From: Methanospirillum sp.
GTDB lineage: Archaea > Halobacteriota > Methanomicrobia > Methanomicrobiales > Methanospirillaceae
Direction: 5' to 3'
Length of the DNA stretch: 16,817 nucleotides
NCBI GenBank assembly: GCA_028695895.1
Contig: JAQVIE010000008.1
Span: 1 to 16,817, forward strand
Of the stretch, positions 5,018 to 11,854 are shown piece by piece. The translations under genes and the position numbers were made by a program. Positions within the stretch are counted from its first letter, which is position 1. Every line of letters starts with the position of its first letter. A model generated the notes under the pieces. It made no database searches, was not told where the DNA came from, and saw only the letters and a program-made list of their open reading frames with translations.

Positions 5018-7753
5018 TCAGGCCGATATTGCGGCAAGAGTGCCGTTATCAGACATGAATAACCAGTACCCGCTATGTGGATACAGGCGTGAATCATCAT
5101 TTCTGCCCTTGATGATCATCTCATCGTACTGTTGTTTCTCTTCATTGAATCCAAGGCAGTTTACCCATTTGTCCTGAATAGACAGGAGAGTAAACCTGGC
5201 TTCCAGCGGTTCAAGCCCGGTAAATCCGACCGCATTCCAACCTTTTCGTAACTCCTTTGTCGGAGGTGTCTGCAGAGGATCAGAGTTATAGATAAGTGGA
5301 ACCGTATCTGTGGTTCGTGAATAGATCCAAACTGCATCGAGGGGTTTTATCAGGCTGGATGAGGTCATGGTAATCCACTGCCCGGTGACTGCATCATACT
5401 GGAAAATACTGTGACCATCAACCTGAATATGGCTGAAAATTGCTGCAGTATCTTTACCTGGTGCCAGTTTCCGAGGTACTGAAATAAAGTTCCAGCCAGG
5501 ATAAATACGGATTGAATCAACAGGCTGAGGGCTGTTTCCCACTGTAATGAATCCGGATTTAACTTTTGTATCAGATGCCCCGAACTGATTTGATGCAGTC
5601 AGGGTTACCGTGAATGTGCCGTCACTTCTGTAAGTGTGTATTGGGTTTGCAATATTATGGCAATCTGTTTCTGAAGAACAGGATACATCTGCAGGAATTA
5701 TTCCATCACCAAAGTCCCAGTACCACAAGGTCGGCCCGCCGGTAGACAGGTCAGTAAACTGAACAGTCAGGGGAGCTGTACCGCTTCTTGGAGATGCAGT
5801 AAAGTCAGCCTGGATGCCTGGCTGTGGTGAACTTCCAAAGTCAAGATCCTTTCGGATGATACGTTCACCGCCACGTGTGATGACCTGTGTTGTTCCCGCC
5901 TTAATCGTTCCAATCCAGAATGATATCGTCCGTCCTGCATCAGCTTCAGTCACCGGAACTATCAGGCGGGGATCATCAGGTGACTGTCCTGGTGTTCCAT
6001 ATGAACCTGCGTACCTTGTGACATAGGTGGTCACAGGAACATTATCGATTTTTGCCTGAATTGTGGTTCCAATAGGGGCTGATTTTCCGTCAATCTGGAC
6101 ATATCCATAGAACTCATACGGACTCATTGGTGGAACAGTGGAGAAGGTCAGATCCTGTCTGAACCTGCCACCACTGGTTACCTGGAAGGTCTGATCTGCT
6201 GCATATTCACCTTCCATGAAAGTGATGTGTTTTCCGATATCATCAACAGTTATCTGAACACATAAAGCAGGATCAGTATCATATTGTCCTCCGTACTGTC
6301 CGCTCTGGGTGATGTCATAGCTGCCTCTGACTACGCCATCGATAACAGCCTTAAGAATTGTTCCTTTTGCAGCCGGCTGACCGTCAATGGTGACCGAACC
6401 ATAGAACAGAAGGTCAGGGAGCGGCTGTGCATAGACAAAGTTGAGCGGCTGTTCTATCAGTGATCCATCACCTGTTATGGTAATAGAAGGTGCTCCCTGG
6501 ATTCCATCACTACAAAAAGAGATTTGACGTCCGATATCAGCCTGGTTAATTTTAACCGTGAGCTGGTCTCCGAAGCTTCCTGAACTGCCGTAATATCCCT
6601 GCTGGGTTGTAACGATGGAGTCTTTTGTTACCCCGTCAATCTTGGCGATGATCTCAGTTCCAACCTGGGCAGGAAGGTAGTTGAAAGTCACCGGGCCATA
6701 GAACTGGTATGGTGTAAACGGAGTAGCCGGCTCAAGTGTATAGATAAAGATATTCCATCCACCAAACCGATCATCCTGCCATACTATCTTGTCAACACAG
6801 ATATCAGGTCTCATCTGGTTTCCTGGTCCTACACATACTGCATAGGTCTTTGGAATCTGGAGATCAACCATGTAAATATCGCTGTTGTTCTCCTGATCAT
6901 ACCTTGTCCACACAATCTTGGATCCAGACACAGCAGGTTCAACATTATCAAAATCATCAAAAGTGACAGCAGTTGTCATCTCTTTTTTGATATCATACAT
7001 GAAGATGTCCCATTTCCCGTTCCGGTTATCTTCCCAGACGACAAAATCGCCGGAAATCCGTGGATTCTGCTGAATTCGGGTATCGCGGGTTACCTGAACA
7101 GTTTTATCAGTCTTGTAATTGTAGATATAGATGTTCCAGTCATTTTTGTTGTCATCAAGCTGCTGGTAGGCAATCCAGTCTTCATCAATATCAGGATTTG
7201 CCTTGTCCTTACCATTTGGATTGATGTGTACCGGCCGGGCACTGGTTCCTACCTTTACCAACCCTATATCCCTGATATCATCATTTCCAAAGTCCTCGAA
7301 AACAACCATATCCTGGGAAACAGCAGGTTTAAATTTATTAGTGGTATCAACATGCACAGGAGCTTCCTTATGCATCGGGATATTGTACGAGTAGATGTCA
7401 GAGTTTTTGTGTCTGCTGTCATCCCAAACGATGATACCTCCTGAAATGTCCGGGTTATTCTGATCGCTATTTATGTTGGCGACCATCTGCCGGTTTCCGG
7501 TTTTCATGTCATAAAACCAGACTTTTCCCTGACCTTCATACTGCGTCCAGGTGACATACTGTTCATCTACCCTGGGATCCCAGTCAAAGATCGAGTCAAA
7601 AGTCATTTGTTCTTCAAAACCAGGTGCCTGTGCAATCATCGCTTCAGCTGAAAAACTCGCAATAGGTTCAAATTCGACGGCATCTTCCTCTGCAAGGCAG
7701 GGCACAAGTAGCAGGAGCGCCAGAACCATCATTAACAGTGGTGCAGTTTTCAT
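5018..7753 (-). CDS. Secreted seven-blade beta-propeller protein with three beta modules, PKD and shared C-terminal module
   Basis: Predicted exported surface protein of 911 residues. The signal peptide is MKTAPLLMMVLALLLLVPCLA. Residues about 58-340 form seven TolB/PD40-like blades, each of the pattern NPxISGxxIVWxDxRxxxxDIYxYD; clear examples are NPRISGDFVVWEDNRNGKWD and RPDICVDKIVWQDDRFGGWN. Three ~90-residue modules follow (345-440, 445-537, 543-640), marked by FYGxVxxxGxPAxxGTxIxAxIDGV and a closing DxGxxIxF. One PKD domain (about 645-738) has WYWDFGDG and a loop insert with a cysteine pair, IIPADVSCSSETDCHN. The C-terminal two-fold module is 748-911. No membrane anchor or catalytic motif is seen. 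GAGG lies 7 nt before the ATG. The gene is 32 bp downstream of the 1041-residue gene and probably co-transcribed with it. An adhesive or envelope role is inferred. Confidence 0.9.
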   Translation of the reverse strand: MKTAPLLMMVLALLLLVPCLAEEDAVEFEPIASFSAEAMIAQAPGFEEQMTFDSIFDWDPRVDEQYVTWTQYEGQGKVWFYDMKTGNRQMVANINSDQNNPDISGGIIVWDDSRHKNSDIYSYNIPMHKEAPVHVDTTNKFKPAVSQDMVVFEDFGNDDIRDIGLVKVGTSARPVHINPNGKDKANPDIDEDWIAYQQLDDNKNDWNIYIYNYKTDKTVQVTRDTRIQQNPRISGDFVVWEDNRNGKWDIFMYDIKKEMTTAVTFDDFDNVEPAVSGSKIVWTRYDQENNSDIYMVDLQIPKTYAVCVGPGNQMRPDICVDKIVWQDDRFGGWNIFIYTLEPATPFTPYQFYGPVTFNYLPAQVGTEIIAKIDGVTKDSIVTTQQGYYGSSGSFGDQLTVKINQADIGRQISFCSDGIQGAPSITITGDGSLIEQPLNFVYAQPLPDLLFYGSVTIDGQPAAKGTILKAVIDGVVRGSYDITQSGQYGGQYDTDPALCVQITVDDIGKHITFMEGEYAADQTFQVTSGGRFRQDLTFSTVPPMSPYEFYGYVQIDGKSAPIGTTIQAKIDNVPVTTYVTRYAGSYGTPGQSPDDPRLIVPVTEADAGRTISFWIGTIKAGTTQVITRGGERIIRKDLDFGSSPQPGIQADFTASPRSGTAPLTVQFTDLSTGGPTLWYWDFGDGIIPADVSCSSETDCHNIANPIHTYRSDGTFTVTLTASNQFGASDTKVKSGFITVGNSPQPVDSIRIYPGWNFISVPRKLAPGKDTAAIFSHIQVDGHSIFQYDAVTGQWITMTSSSLIKPLDAVWIYSRTTDTVPLIYNSDPLQTPPTKELRKGWNAVGFTGLEPLEARFTLLSIQDKWVNCLGFNEEKQQYDEMIIKGRNDDSRLYPHSGYWLFMSDNGTLAAISA
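5021..5512 (-). other. Shared C-terminal two-fold GWN module, copy 2
   Basis: Residues 748-911: PGWNFISVPRKLAPGKDTA, GHSIFQYD, IKPLDAVWIYS, LQTPPT, RKGWNAVGFTG, LLSIQDKWVNC, QQYDEMIIKG and GYWLFMSDNGTLAA. It is clearly closer to copy 1 than to copy 3; for example KWVNC and QQYDxMIIKG are shared only with copy 1. Confidence 0.8.
5834..6721 (-). repeat. Three ~90-residue beta modules (911-residue protein)
   Basis: Residues 345-640 hold three copies of a module running from YxFYGxVxxxG, through GTxIxAxIDxV and a GxYG segment, to a DxGxxIxF strand and a closing GGxxxxxLxF. I recognise the pattern from secreted archaeal proteins but cannot name the family. Four more copies lie in the neighbouring gene. 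Confidence 0.8.
6734..7582 (-). repeat. Seven beta-propeller blades (911-residue protein)
   Basis: Blade starts are at about residues 59, 100, 142, 187, 230, 272 and 315. Each has a hydrophobic xxVxW strand about ten residues after the (N/K/E/R)Px(I/V) start and a DI(Y/F)xYx strand at the end. Blade 3 is the most diverged (KPAVSQDMVVFED). Seven is the usual count for a closed propeller. Confidence 0.75.
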
Positions 7754-7762
7754 GAATTTTCC

Positions 7763-7789
7763 TCAAAAATTGAAATTTATTCTCCTCAT
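7763..7789 (-). other. Eight-codon mini-ORF bridging the two propeller genes (doubtful)
   Basis: On the minus strand an ATG overlaps the upstream gene's stop as ATGA (7789-7786). It opens a frame of eight codons (MRRINFNF) that closes at a TGA touching the Shine-Dalgarno sequence GAGG of the next gene. It could keep ribosomes moving between the genes, but so short a frame can arise by chance. Confidence 0.2.
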
Positions 7790-10700
7790 ATGCCTATAGC
7801 AGCAAGATCTCCTTCATCACTCATGTATATCCAGTACCCGTACCCGGGATAAAGGACATTGGCATTGCTTTCCGGCACGTTCATTATGGTGCCCTGATAC
7901 CGCTGGATTGAAGAATCAAATCCAATTACATAGATCCATTGATCTTTGACTGAAAGCAGGGCGTTTTGTGCAGGAACAGTGTTCAGACTGGTGACCCCAA
8001 AGGTGTTCCAGCCCTTGACAAGTTTCCTGGTAGGTGGTATCTGCAAAGCATCCCCGGCAAAGTAAAGATATACTGAATCTTTCTTTGTCGAGTAAATCCA
8101 GACCGAATCAAGAGGATTGATAACAGTTGTAGCACTTACAGTGGTCCATGATTTTGCCCTTGGATTGTAGGCAAAGATACTATGACCCCCCACATCAACA
8201 TGGTTAAAAAGGGTTTTGGCGGTATTTTGTCCATCTGAAAGCATTTTAGGAACAGAGATGAAGTTCCATCCCAGGTTAAGACTTATCTGTGCCTCAGGAG
8301 GGCTGACAATTCCTGCGGTAATCAGATTCTGTTTGACTACACTCTTGGTCTGTCCGTTCCACAGGGTTGTCATCAGGCCAACTGAATATACTCCGTTCCT
8401 GGTATACACATGGGTCGGATTTTTTTCAGTCGATGTTGATCCATCTCCAAAGTCCCAGAACCAGGATTTAGGACTGCCTGATGATCTGTCAGTAAATTTA
8501 ACAGAAAGGGGTATTGTTCCCTGGGTTGGATTTGCCATGAAGTCAGCCGCAGTTGATGGCTTTGAAACAAAGTTAATGTTCTTTTGAACTTTAAGACCAC
8601 TCACTATCAGCTGGCTCTGATCTCCCTCTGCCCCGGTAGAGAGCTGGAACTTAATTGTCTTTCCAATGTCAGCATTGGTTGTTGGAACTTCAAGGTACGG
8701 GCCGTTATCAGAACCATAAGAACCGGCAGCCTGAGTGGTAATCTGCCCGCGTATCTGGTTGTCAATTAATGCATAAATTGTATTTCCTGCGGCAAGGGAC
8801 GCTCCGTCCAGGTTTGCCCGGCCCCAGAATGAGTACCTGGTCTGGGCAGATACAATAAAGGTGAGATCCACTTTCTTCTGAATAATCTGGCCGGCTGCAG
8901 CAGAGACGTCTGCAGATGCAATGATAAGATCGCCCTGATTGGTTGAAACCGTAACCTGTTGTCCTGCTGCATAGGTAGCACCACCAAACTGGGCATTAAA
9001 GGAGATATATTTCCCATTATCAGTCTGGTAAACCGGAACATTCAGGTTACTGTACTGGCCGTTAGTTGTAACCGTCGTCTGTCCCCTGACCTGATTATCA
9101 ATAACTGCTGAAAGAACTGTCCCGGCAGGTGCATATTGTCCGTCAAGCAGGGCTGAACCACTGAACCGGTAAGTTACCGCCGAAGGGGTTGTACCAAAAG
9201 ACAGATCAAACCAGCTGCCAACCTGCTGTCCGACACTAATGCCCTGGGAAGCCTGAAGTGATGAACTGCCGGTTAATGCAGTAAATACGATAGTCTTCCC
9301 ATAGTCATTTTGGCTGACCGGGATTGTAAGACCTGAATATGACCCTGCAGTAGTTATCGTAACCTGCCCTCTTATCTGAGAATCAATGGCTGCAGTAATT
9401 ATTGTCCCAACAGGTGCAGGCATGCTGTCCAGTAAAACGTTCCCTGATAGGGTATAGGTCTGGACAGGCGTGATAGATGAGGCAGAGAGATCAAGTTTCA
9501 TAACTCCGCCTGTACTGACAGTAATAATCTGGTCTGCCTGATAATCATTCAGTCTGAATGTAATTGTCTTTCCGGTATCAGCACTGGTAACCGGTACCTC
9601 AAGGAAGGGCCCATATGAAGAACCATAACTTCCAGCCTGCTGCACTGTTGTTTTTGCCCTGACAACCCCGTCAATCAATGCTTTTATTTCAGTTCCAACA
9701 GGTGCTACAGTTCCATCCAGCAATGCAGAGCCATAAAGTTGGTACTTTCCTGATCCCACCGTCTGGGAGAATGAATACAGGAATATGTTTGAGTTTCCTG
9801 TCCTGTAGTCCTGCCAGACCAGATGATTTCCATGGATTGAAGGATTTTTCTGGTCAGCCTGGTTGGTTGTAATCTGATATATGAACCCGGTAATAAGGTC
9901 AAGCAGGTAAATATCAGCATTTCCATTCCGGTAATCCTCCCAGACAACAAGGGGACCTGATACATCCGGATTTACTGCTTTATATTTAGCGTCGGTAAGC
10001 TGGTACTCCTGGAAATCGTCCAGGGTCATGGCAAATATGTCAGAGACACCATTCCGGTTATCTTCCCAGACAACAATTTTTCCGCTTATTTTTGGCTTTT
10101 TCTGGTCAGACGGATGATTTGTAAGCTGGTATTCCTTTCCTGCGATGATATCATAAAGGTAAATATCAGCATTTCCATTCCGCCAGTCTTCCCAGACGAT
10201 ATATGATCCTGAAATATCCGGATTTTTCTGTTCTGAAAGATCTTTTGTCACTGCCTGGCTGGATCCAGTATTCAGATCAGCCATGTAGATATCAGAATTG
10301 CCACTTCTCCAGTCCTGCCATGCTATGTACCGACCTGATACAACCGGCTGGTTCTGATTGGAAGTGGATGAAGAGATCGGTGCTGCTGTGTCTGACTGTA
10401 GATCATATCCATGGATGTTGACGATCTGGTTTGACCCAGCTCCTGCCTGTTCATAAACCACGATCCTTCCAGACACATCAGGATTTGTCTGGTGAAGTTT
10501 GCCAGGGTACACCGGGTACAGGCCACCAGACTCGATATCATATAATCCGATTCCAGATACCCCAGCGCTCCATTCTTCAAAAACAACCATTCCATCGGAA
10601 ACTTTCGGATTTATATGGTTCAGGTTTCCGAAGGTGATCTGCTTCTCAGCTCCCCCACATGATTCTGAAGAGAGATCAAAACCGGCTGTATCTACAGTCA

Positions 10701-10911
10701 CGGTATTCGAGATGGTATATTCATCAGGGTTTTGTGAAACCGAAAGGATTGCAATACCGCTTGTTGCACTCACCGGGGTACTAAATGATATATCCCCCGC
10801 CTGGATCTCTACTCCTGTTTCCTCTATAGGAGAGAAAACAATCTCCTGTGCAGTGGCTGCACCACAGAGGAGGATTAGCAGAATAATTGGCAAATATCTC
10901 CATATCTTCAT
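7786..10911 (-). CDS. Secreted seven-blade beta-propeller protein with four beta modules, PKD and shared C-terminal module
   Basis: Predicted exported surface protein of 1041 residues. The signal peptide is MKIWRYLPIILLILLCGAAT, probably cut near ATA-QE. Residues about 101-381 form seven blades of very regular sequence, such as NPDISGSYIVWEDWRNGNAD and NPDVSGPLVVWEDYRNGNAD. Four ~90-residue modules follow (387-477, 484-573, 579-686, 692-782) with repeated GTxIxAxIDxQ(I/V)RGQ. One PKD domain (785-866) has WFWDFGDG and a normal short loop with no Cys insert. The C-terminal two-fold module is 876-1041. In-frame ATGs exist at 10926, 10914 and 10911; GGGAGGCG (10917-10924) gives the best spacing to 10911, 7 nt from GGAGG, with 10914 also possible and 10926 excluded because it lies upstream of that site. 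It is the first gene of the probable surface-protein operon. Function is unknown; an adhesive or envelope role is inferred. Confidence 0.9.
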   Translation of the reverse strand: MKIWRYLPIILLILLCGAATAQEIVFSPIEETGVEIQAGDISFSTPVSATSGIAILSVSQNPDEYTISNTVTVDTAGFDLSSESCGGAEKQITFGNLNHINPKVSDGMVVFEEWSAGVSGIGLYDIESGGLYPVYPGKLHQTNPDVSGRIVVYEQAGAGSNQIVNIHGYDLQSDTAAPISSSTSNQNQPVVSGRYIAWQDWRSGNSDIYMADLNTGSSQAVTKDLSEQKNPDISGSYIVWEDWRNGNADIYLYDIIAGKEYQLTNHPSDQKKPKISGKIVVWEDNRNGVSDIFAMTLDDFQEYQLTDAKYKAVNPDVSGPLVVWEDYRNGNADIYLLDLITGFIYQITTNQADQKNPSIHGNHLVWQDYRTGNSNIFLYSFSQTVGSGKYQLYGSALLDGTVAPVGTEIKALIDGVVRAKTTVQQAGSYGSSYGPFLEVPVTSADTGKTITFRLNDYQADQIITVSTGGVMKLDLSASSITPVQTYTLSGNVLLDSMPAPVGTIITAAIDSQIRGQVTITTAGSYSGLTIPVSQNDYGKTIVFTALTGSSSLQASQGISVGQQVGSWFDLSFGTTPSAVTYRFSGSALLDGQYAPAGTVLSAVIDNQVRGQTTVTTNGQYSNLNVPVYQTDNGKYISFNAQFGGATYAAGQQVTVSTNQGDLIIASADVSAAAGQIIQKKVDLTFIVSAQTRYSFWGRANLDGASLAAGNTIYALIDNQIRGQITTQAAGSYGSDNGPYLEVPTTNADIGKTIKFQLSTGAEGDQSQLIVSGLKVQKNINFVSKPSTAADFMANPTQGTIPLSVKFTDRSSGSPKSWFWDFGDGSTSTEKNPTHVYTRNGVYSVGLMTTLWNGQTKSVVKQNLITAGIVSPPEAQISLNLGWNFISVPKMLSDGQNTAKTLFNHVDVGGHSIFAYNPRAKSWTTVSATTVINPLDSVWIYSTKKDSVYLYFAGDALQIPPTRKLVKGWNTFGVTSLNTVPAQNALLSVKDQWIYVIGFDSSIQRYQGTIMNVPESNANVLYPGYGYWIYMSDEGDLAAIGI
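7789..8286 (-). other. Shared C-terminal two-fold GWN module, copy 3
   Basis: Residues 876-1041: LGWNFISVPKMLSDGQNTA, GHSIFAYNPRAKSW, INPLDSVWIYS, LQIPPT, VKGWNTFGVTS, LLSVKDQWIYVIG and GYWIYMSDEGDLAAIG. This is the most diverged of the three copies, but the order and spacing of motifs are kept. Confidence 0.8.
8566..9753 (-). repeat. Four ~90-residue beta modules (1041-residue protein)
   Basis: Residues 387-782 hold four copies. Copies 2-4 share IDxQ(I/V)RGQ with a following TT and a GxYS or GSYG turn. Copy 3 carries an extra segment of about 20 residues (near 640-680) before its last strand. Copies 1 and 4 share GSYGSxxGPxLEVP. Confidence 0.8.
9769..10611 (-). repeat. Seven beta-propeller blades (1041-residue protein)
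   Basis: Blades start at about residues 101, 143, 188, 230, 273, 314 and 356. Blades 3-7 are highly alike, with (V/I)(S/H)Gxx(I/L)(A/V)WxDxRxGxxxIxx; blades 1 and 2 are more diverged. That gradient suggests expansion from the C-terminal side of the propeller. Confidence 0.75.
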
Positions 10912-10931
10912 CATTACGCCTCCCATCCGCA

Positions 10932-10960
10932 GGTATGCCTGATCTGTTTCAGGTGATACC
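10932..10960. promoter_or_regulatory. 29-bp interrupted inverted repeat before the 1041-residue gene
   Basis: The plus strand reads GGTAT-g-CCTGA-tctgtt-TCAGG-tg-ATACC. The two arm pieces of 5 bp each pair perfectly, with a 1/2-nt internal bulge. It ends 21 bp before the ATG and covers the start site predicted from the TATA-like box at 10970-10975 on the minus strand. It fits an operator for a dimeric repressor or a 5' UTR hairpin. Confidence 0.45.
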
Positions 10961-10963
10961 CTT

Positions 10964-10978
10964 CACATGATATATGTG
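10964..10978. promoter_or_regulatory. Probable TATA region inside a small dyad (minus-strand promoter)
   Basis: CACAT-gatat-ATGTG is a 5-bp dyad holding ATATAT (10970-10975). It is the best TATA-like element upstream of the surface-protein operon on the minus strand, about 60 nt before the start codon, implying a leader of some 35 nt that includes the next inverted repeat. Confidence 0.35.
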
Positions 10979-11000
10979 CTAATCTGTACGCTTAGCCCTA

Positions 11001-11007
11001 TTAAAAA
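11001..11007 (+). promoter_or_regulatory. Probable TATA box for the 65-codon ORF and possibly the mevalonate operon
   Basis: TTAAAAA lies about 31 nt before the ATG at 11035, close to archaeal TATA-to-start spacing, so the transcript would be nearly leaderless for that ORF. If the ORF is not real, this could be the promoter for ubiX with a leader of about 270 nt. Confidence 0.35.
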
Positions 11008-11011
11008 CTAT

Positions 11012-11037
11012 CATTTTCAAACCAGAGTCTGAAAATG
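11012..11037. promoter_or_regulatory. Perfect 8-bp inverted repeat over the predicted start site
   Basis: CATTTTCA (11012-11019) and TGAAAATG (11030-11037) are perfect reverse complements with a 10-bp spacer. The right arm contains the ATG of the 65-codon ORF and the repeat lies just downstream of the TTAAAAA box. The placement fits a repressor operator; no regulator gene is nearby. Confidence 0.45.
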
Positions 11038-11232
11038 CCCCTGACCGAAGAACAAGACATTATTCTCTTAATAAGGAATTATATCAATATATTGGATCCG
11101 ATAAATCATGAACGCGCCAGTTTTCCCTGGGTGGGTCTTAATTATCTTTTGTGCGCGAAAAGTGATCAGCTGGGACAACCATTTCACCATGGTGATACCA
11201 TCATTATGGTTCAGAGAAAGATAGCTGAGTGA
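11035..11232 (+). CDS. Possible small protein of 65 residues (unrecognised)
   Basis: The frame starts MPLTEEQDIILLIRNYINIL and ends MVQRKIAE; I do not recognise it. There is no signal peptide, clear membrane segment or metal motif (one Cys, two adjacent His). In favour: it fills an otherwise long gap, has a TATA-like box at suitable spacing, begins with an amphipathic helix-like stretch and has balanced composition. Against: no Shine-Dalgarno site, short length, and a start codon inside an inverted repeat. If real it would be the first gene of the ubiX operon, 70 bp upstream. The sequence 11233-11302 holds only the ribosome sites described separately. Confidence 0.4.
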   Translation: MPLTEEQDIILLIRNYINILDPINHERASFPWVGLNYLLCAKSDQLGQPFHHGDTIIMVQRKIAE

Positions 11233-11278
11233 CTCAAAAGTATGATGCCGGTATTCGTCCAGGAGAGAAGAGTGACAA

Positions 11279-11306
11279 GGAGTAATTTATGAGGAATAAT
11301 TTATGA
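11279..11306 (+). promoter_or_regulatory. Tandemly duplicated ribosome site and start codon before ubiX
   Basis: Two adjacent 14-bp units, GGAGTAATTTATGA (11279-11292) and GGAATAATTTATGA (11293-11306), differ at one base. Each has a Shine-Dalgarno-like purine run and an ATG. The first ATG (11289) opens a five-codon frame, MRNNL, whose TGA overlaps the ubiX ATG as ATGA. The ubiX start at 11303 is the one that gives the conserved N-terminus. Confidence 0.6.
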
Positions 11307-11854
11307 ATCCACGGATAGTAATCGGGATTTCAGGAGCATCAGGCATGATATATGCCAGAAGGCTGCTTGATCACCTGTCCGGAAAAGCCGAGGTTCATAT
11401 CATCCTGACTCCGGTGGCAAGAGAGATTGCCAGCCATGAACAGATTGATTTTGAGGATCCTGATCTTATCATCCATTCACCGGATAATCTTGCTTCCCCG
11501 ATTGCAAGCGGATCATTCATTCACCAGGGTATGGTTATTGCTCCCTGCAGTATGAAAACATTGTCAGCGGTCGCCCATGGATTTACTCCAAACCTGCTGA
11601 CAAGAGCTGCAGATGTAACTTTAAAAGAAAGAAGGCCCTGCATTCTCCTTCTCCGGGAAAACCCTCTATCAAGGATTCATATAGAGAATATGCTTCGTGC
11701 CCATGATGCAGGAGCCCTCATTATGACTGCAAGCCCTCCTTTCTATCACCGGCCTGATGATGTTACCGGGCTTGTGGACGCAGTTGTTGCACGAATACTG
11801 GATCATCTGAATATCATGCATTCAATAGGCGGAAGATGGAGTGGATTTCAATGA
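11303..11854 (+). CDS. ubiX: Flavin prenyltransferase UbiX
   Basis: UbiX joins a dimethylallyl group to reduced FMN, making prenylated FMN, the cofactor of UbiD-family decarboxylases. It is a soluble 183-residue protein, the normal family length. Seen: the flavin-binding N-terminus RIVIGISGASG (residues 4-14), APCSMKTLSAVAHG (80-93), LTRAADVTLKERRPCILLLREN (split around 99-120), PLSRIHIENMLRAHDAG, and PPFYHRPDDV (145-154), all in family order. It is the first firm gene of a three-gene operon, and its TGA overlaps the start of the next gene as ATGA. Methanogens lack ubiquinone, so the archaeal role is to serve a UbiD-like enzyme, here the adjacent one. Confidence 0.95.
   Translation: MNPRIVIGISGASGMIYARRLLDHLSGKAEVHIILTPVAREIASHEQIDFEDPDLIIHSPDNLASPIASGSFIHQGMVIAPCSMKTLSAVAHGFTPNLLTRAADVTLKERRPCILLLRENPLSRIHIENMLRAHDAGALIMTASPPFYHRPDDVTGLVDAVVARILDHLNIMHSIGGRWSGFQ

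Noticed and set aside
5018..7753. Lipoprotein anchoring of the 911-residue protein through the Cys in its signal peptide (LLLVPCLA)
   Set aside because: The residue before the Cys is Pro rather than Gly, Ala or Ser, so the lipobox is poor.
10499..10942. A 147-codon plus-strand frame opposite the start of the 1041-residue gene
   Set aside because: It is antisense to a strongly supported coding sequence with signal peptide and propeller blades, has no family resemblance and no ribosome site.
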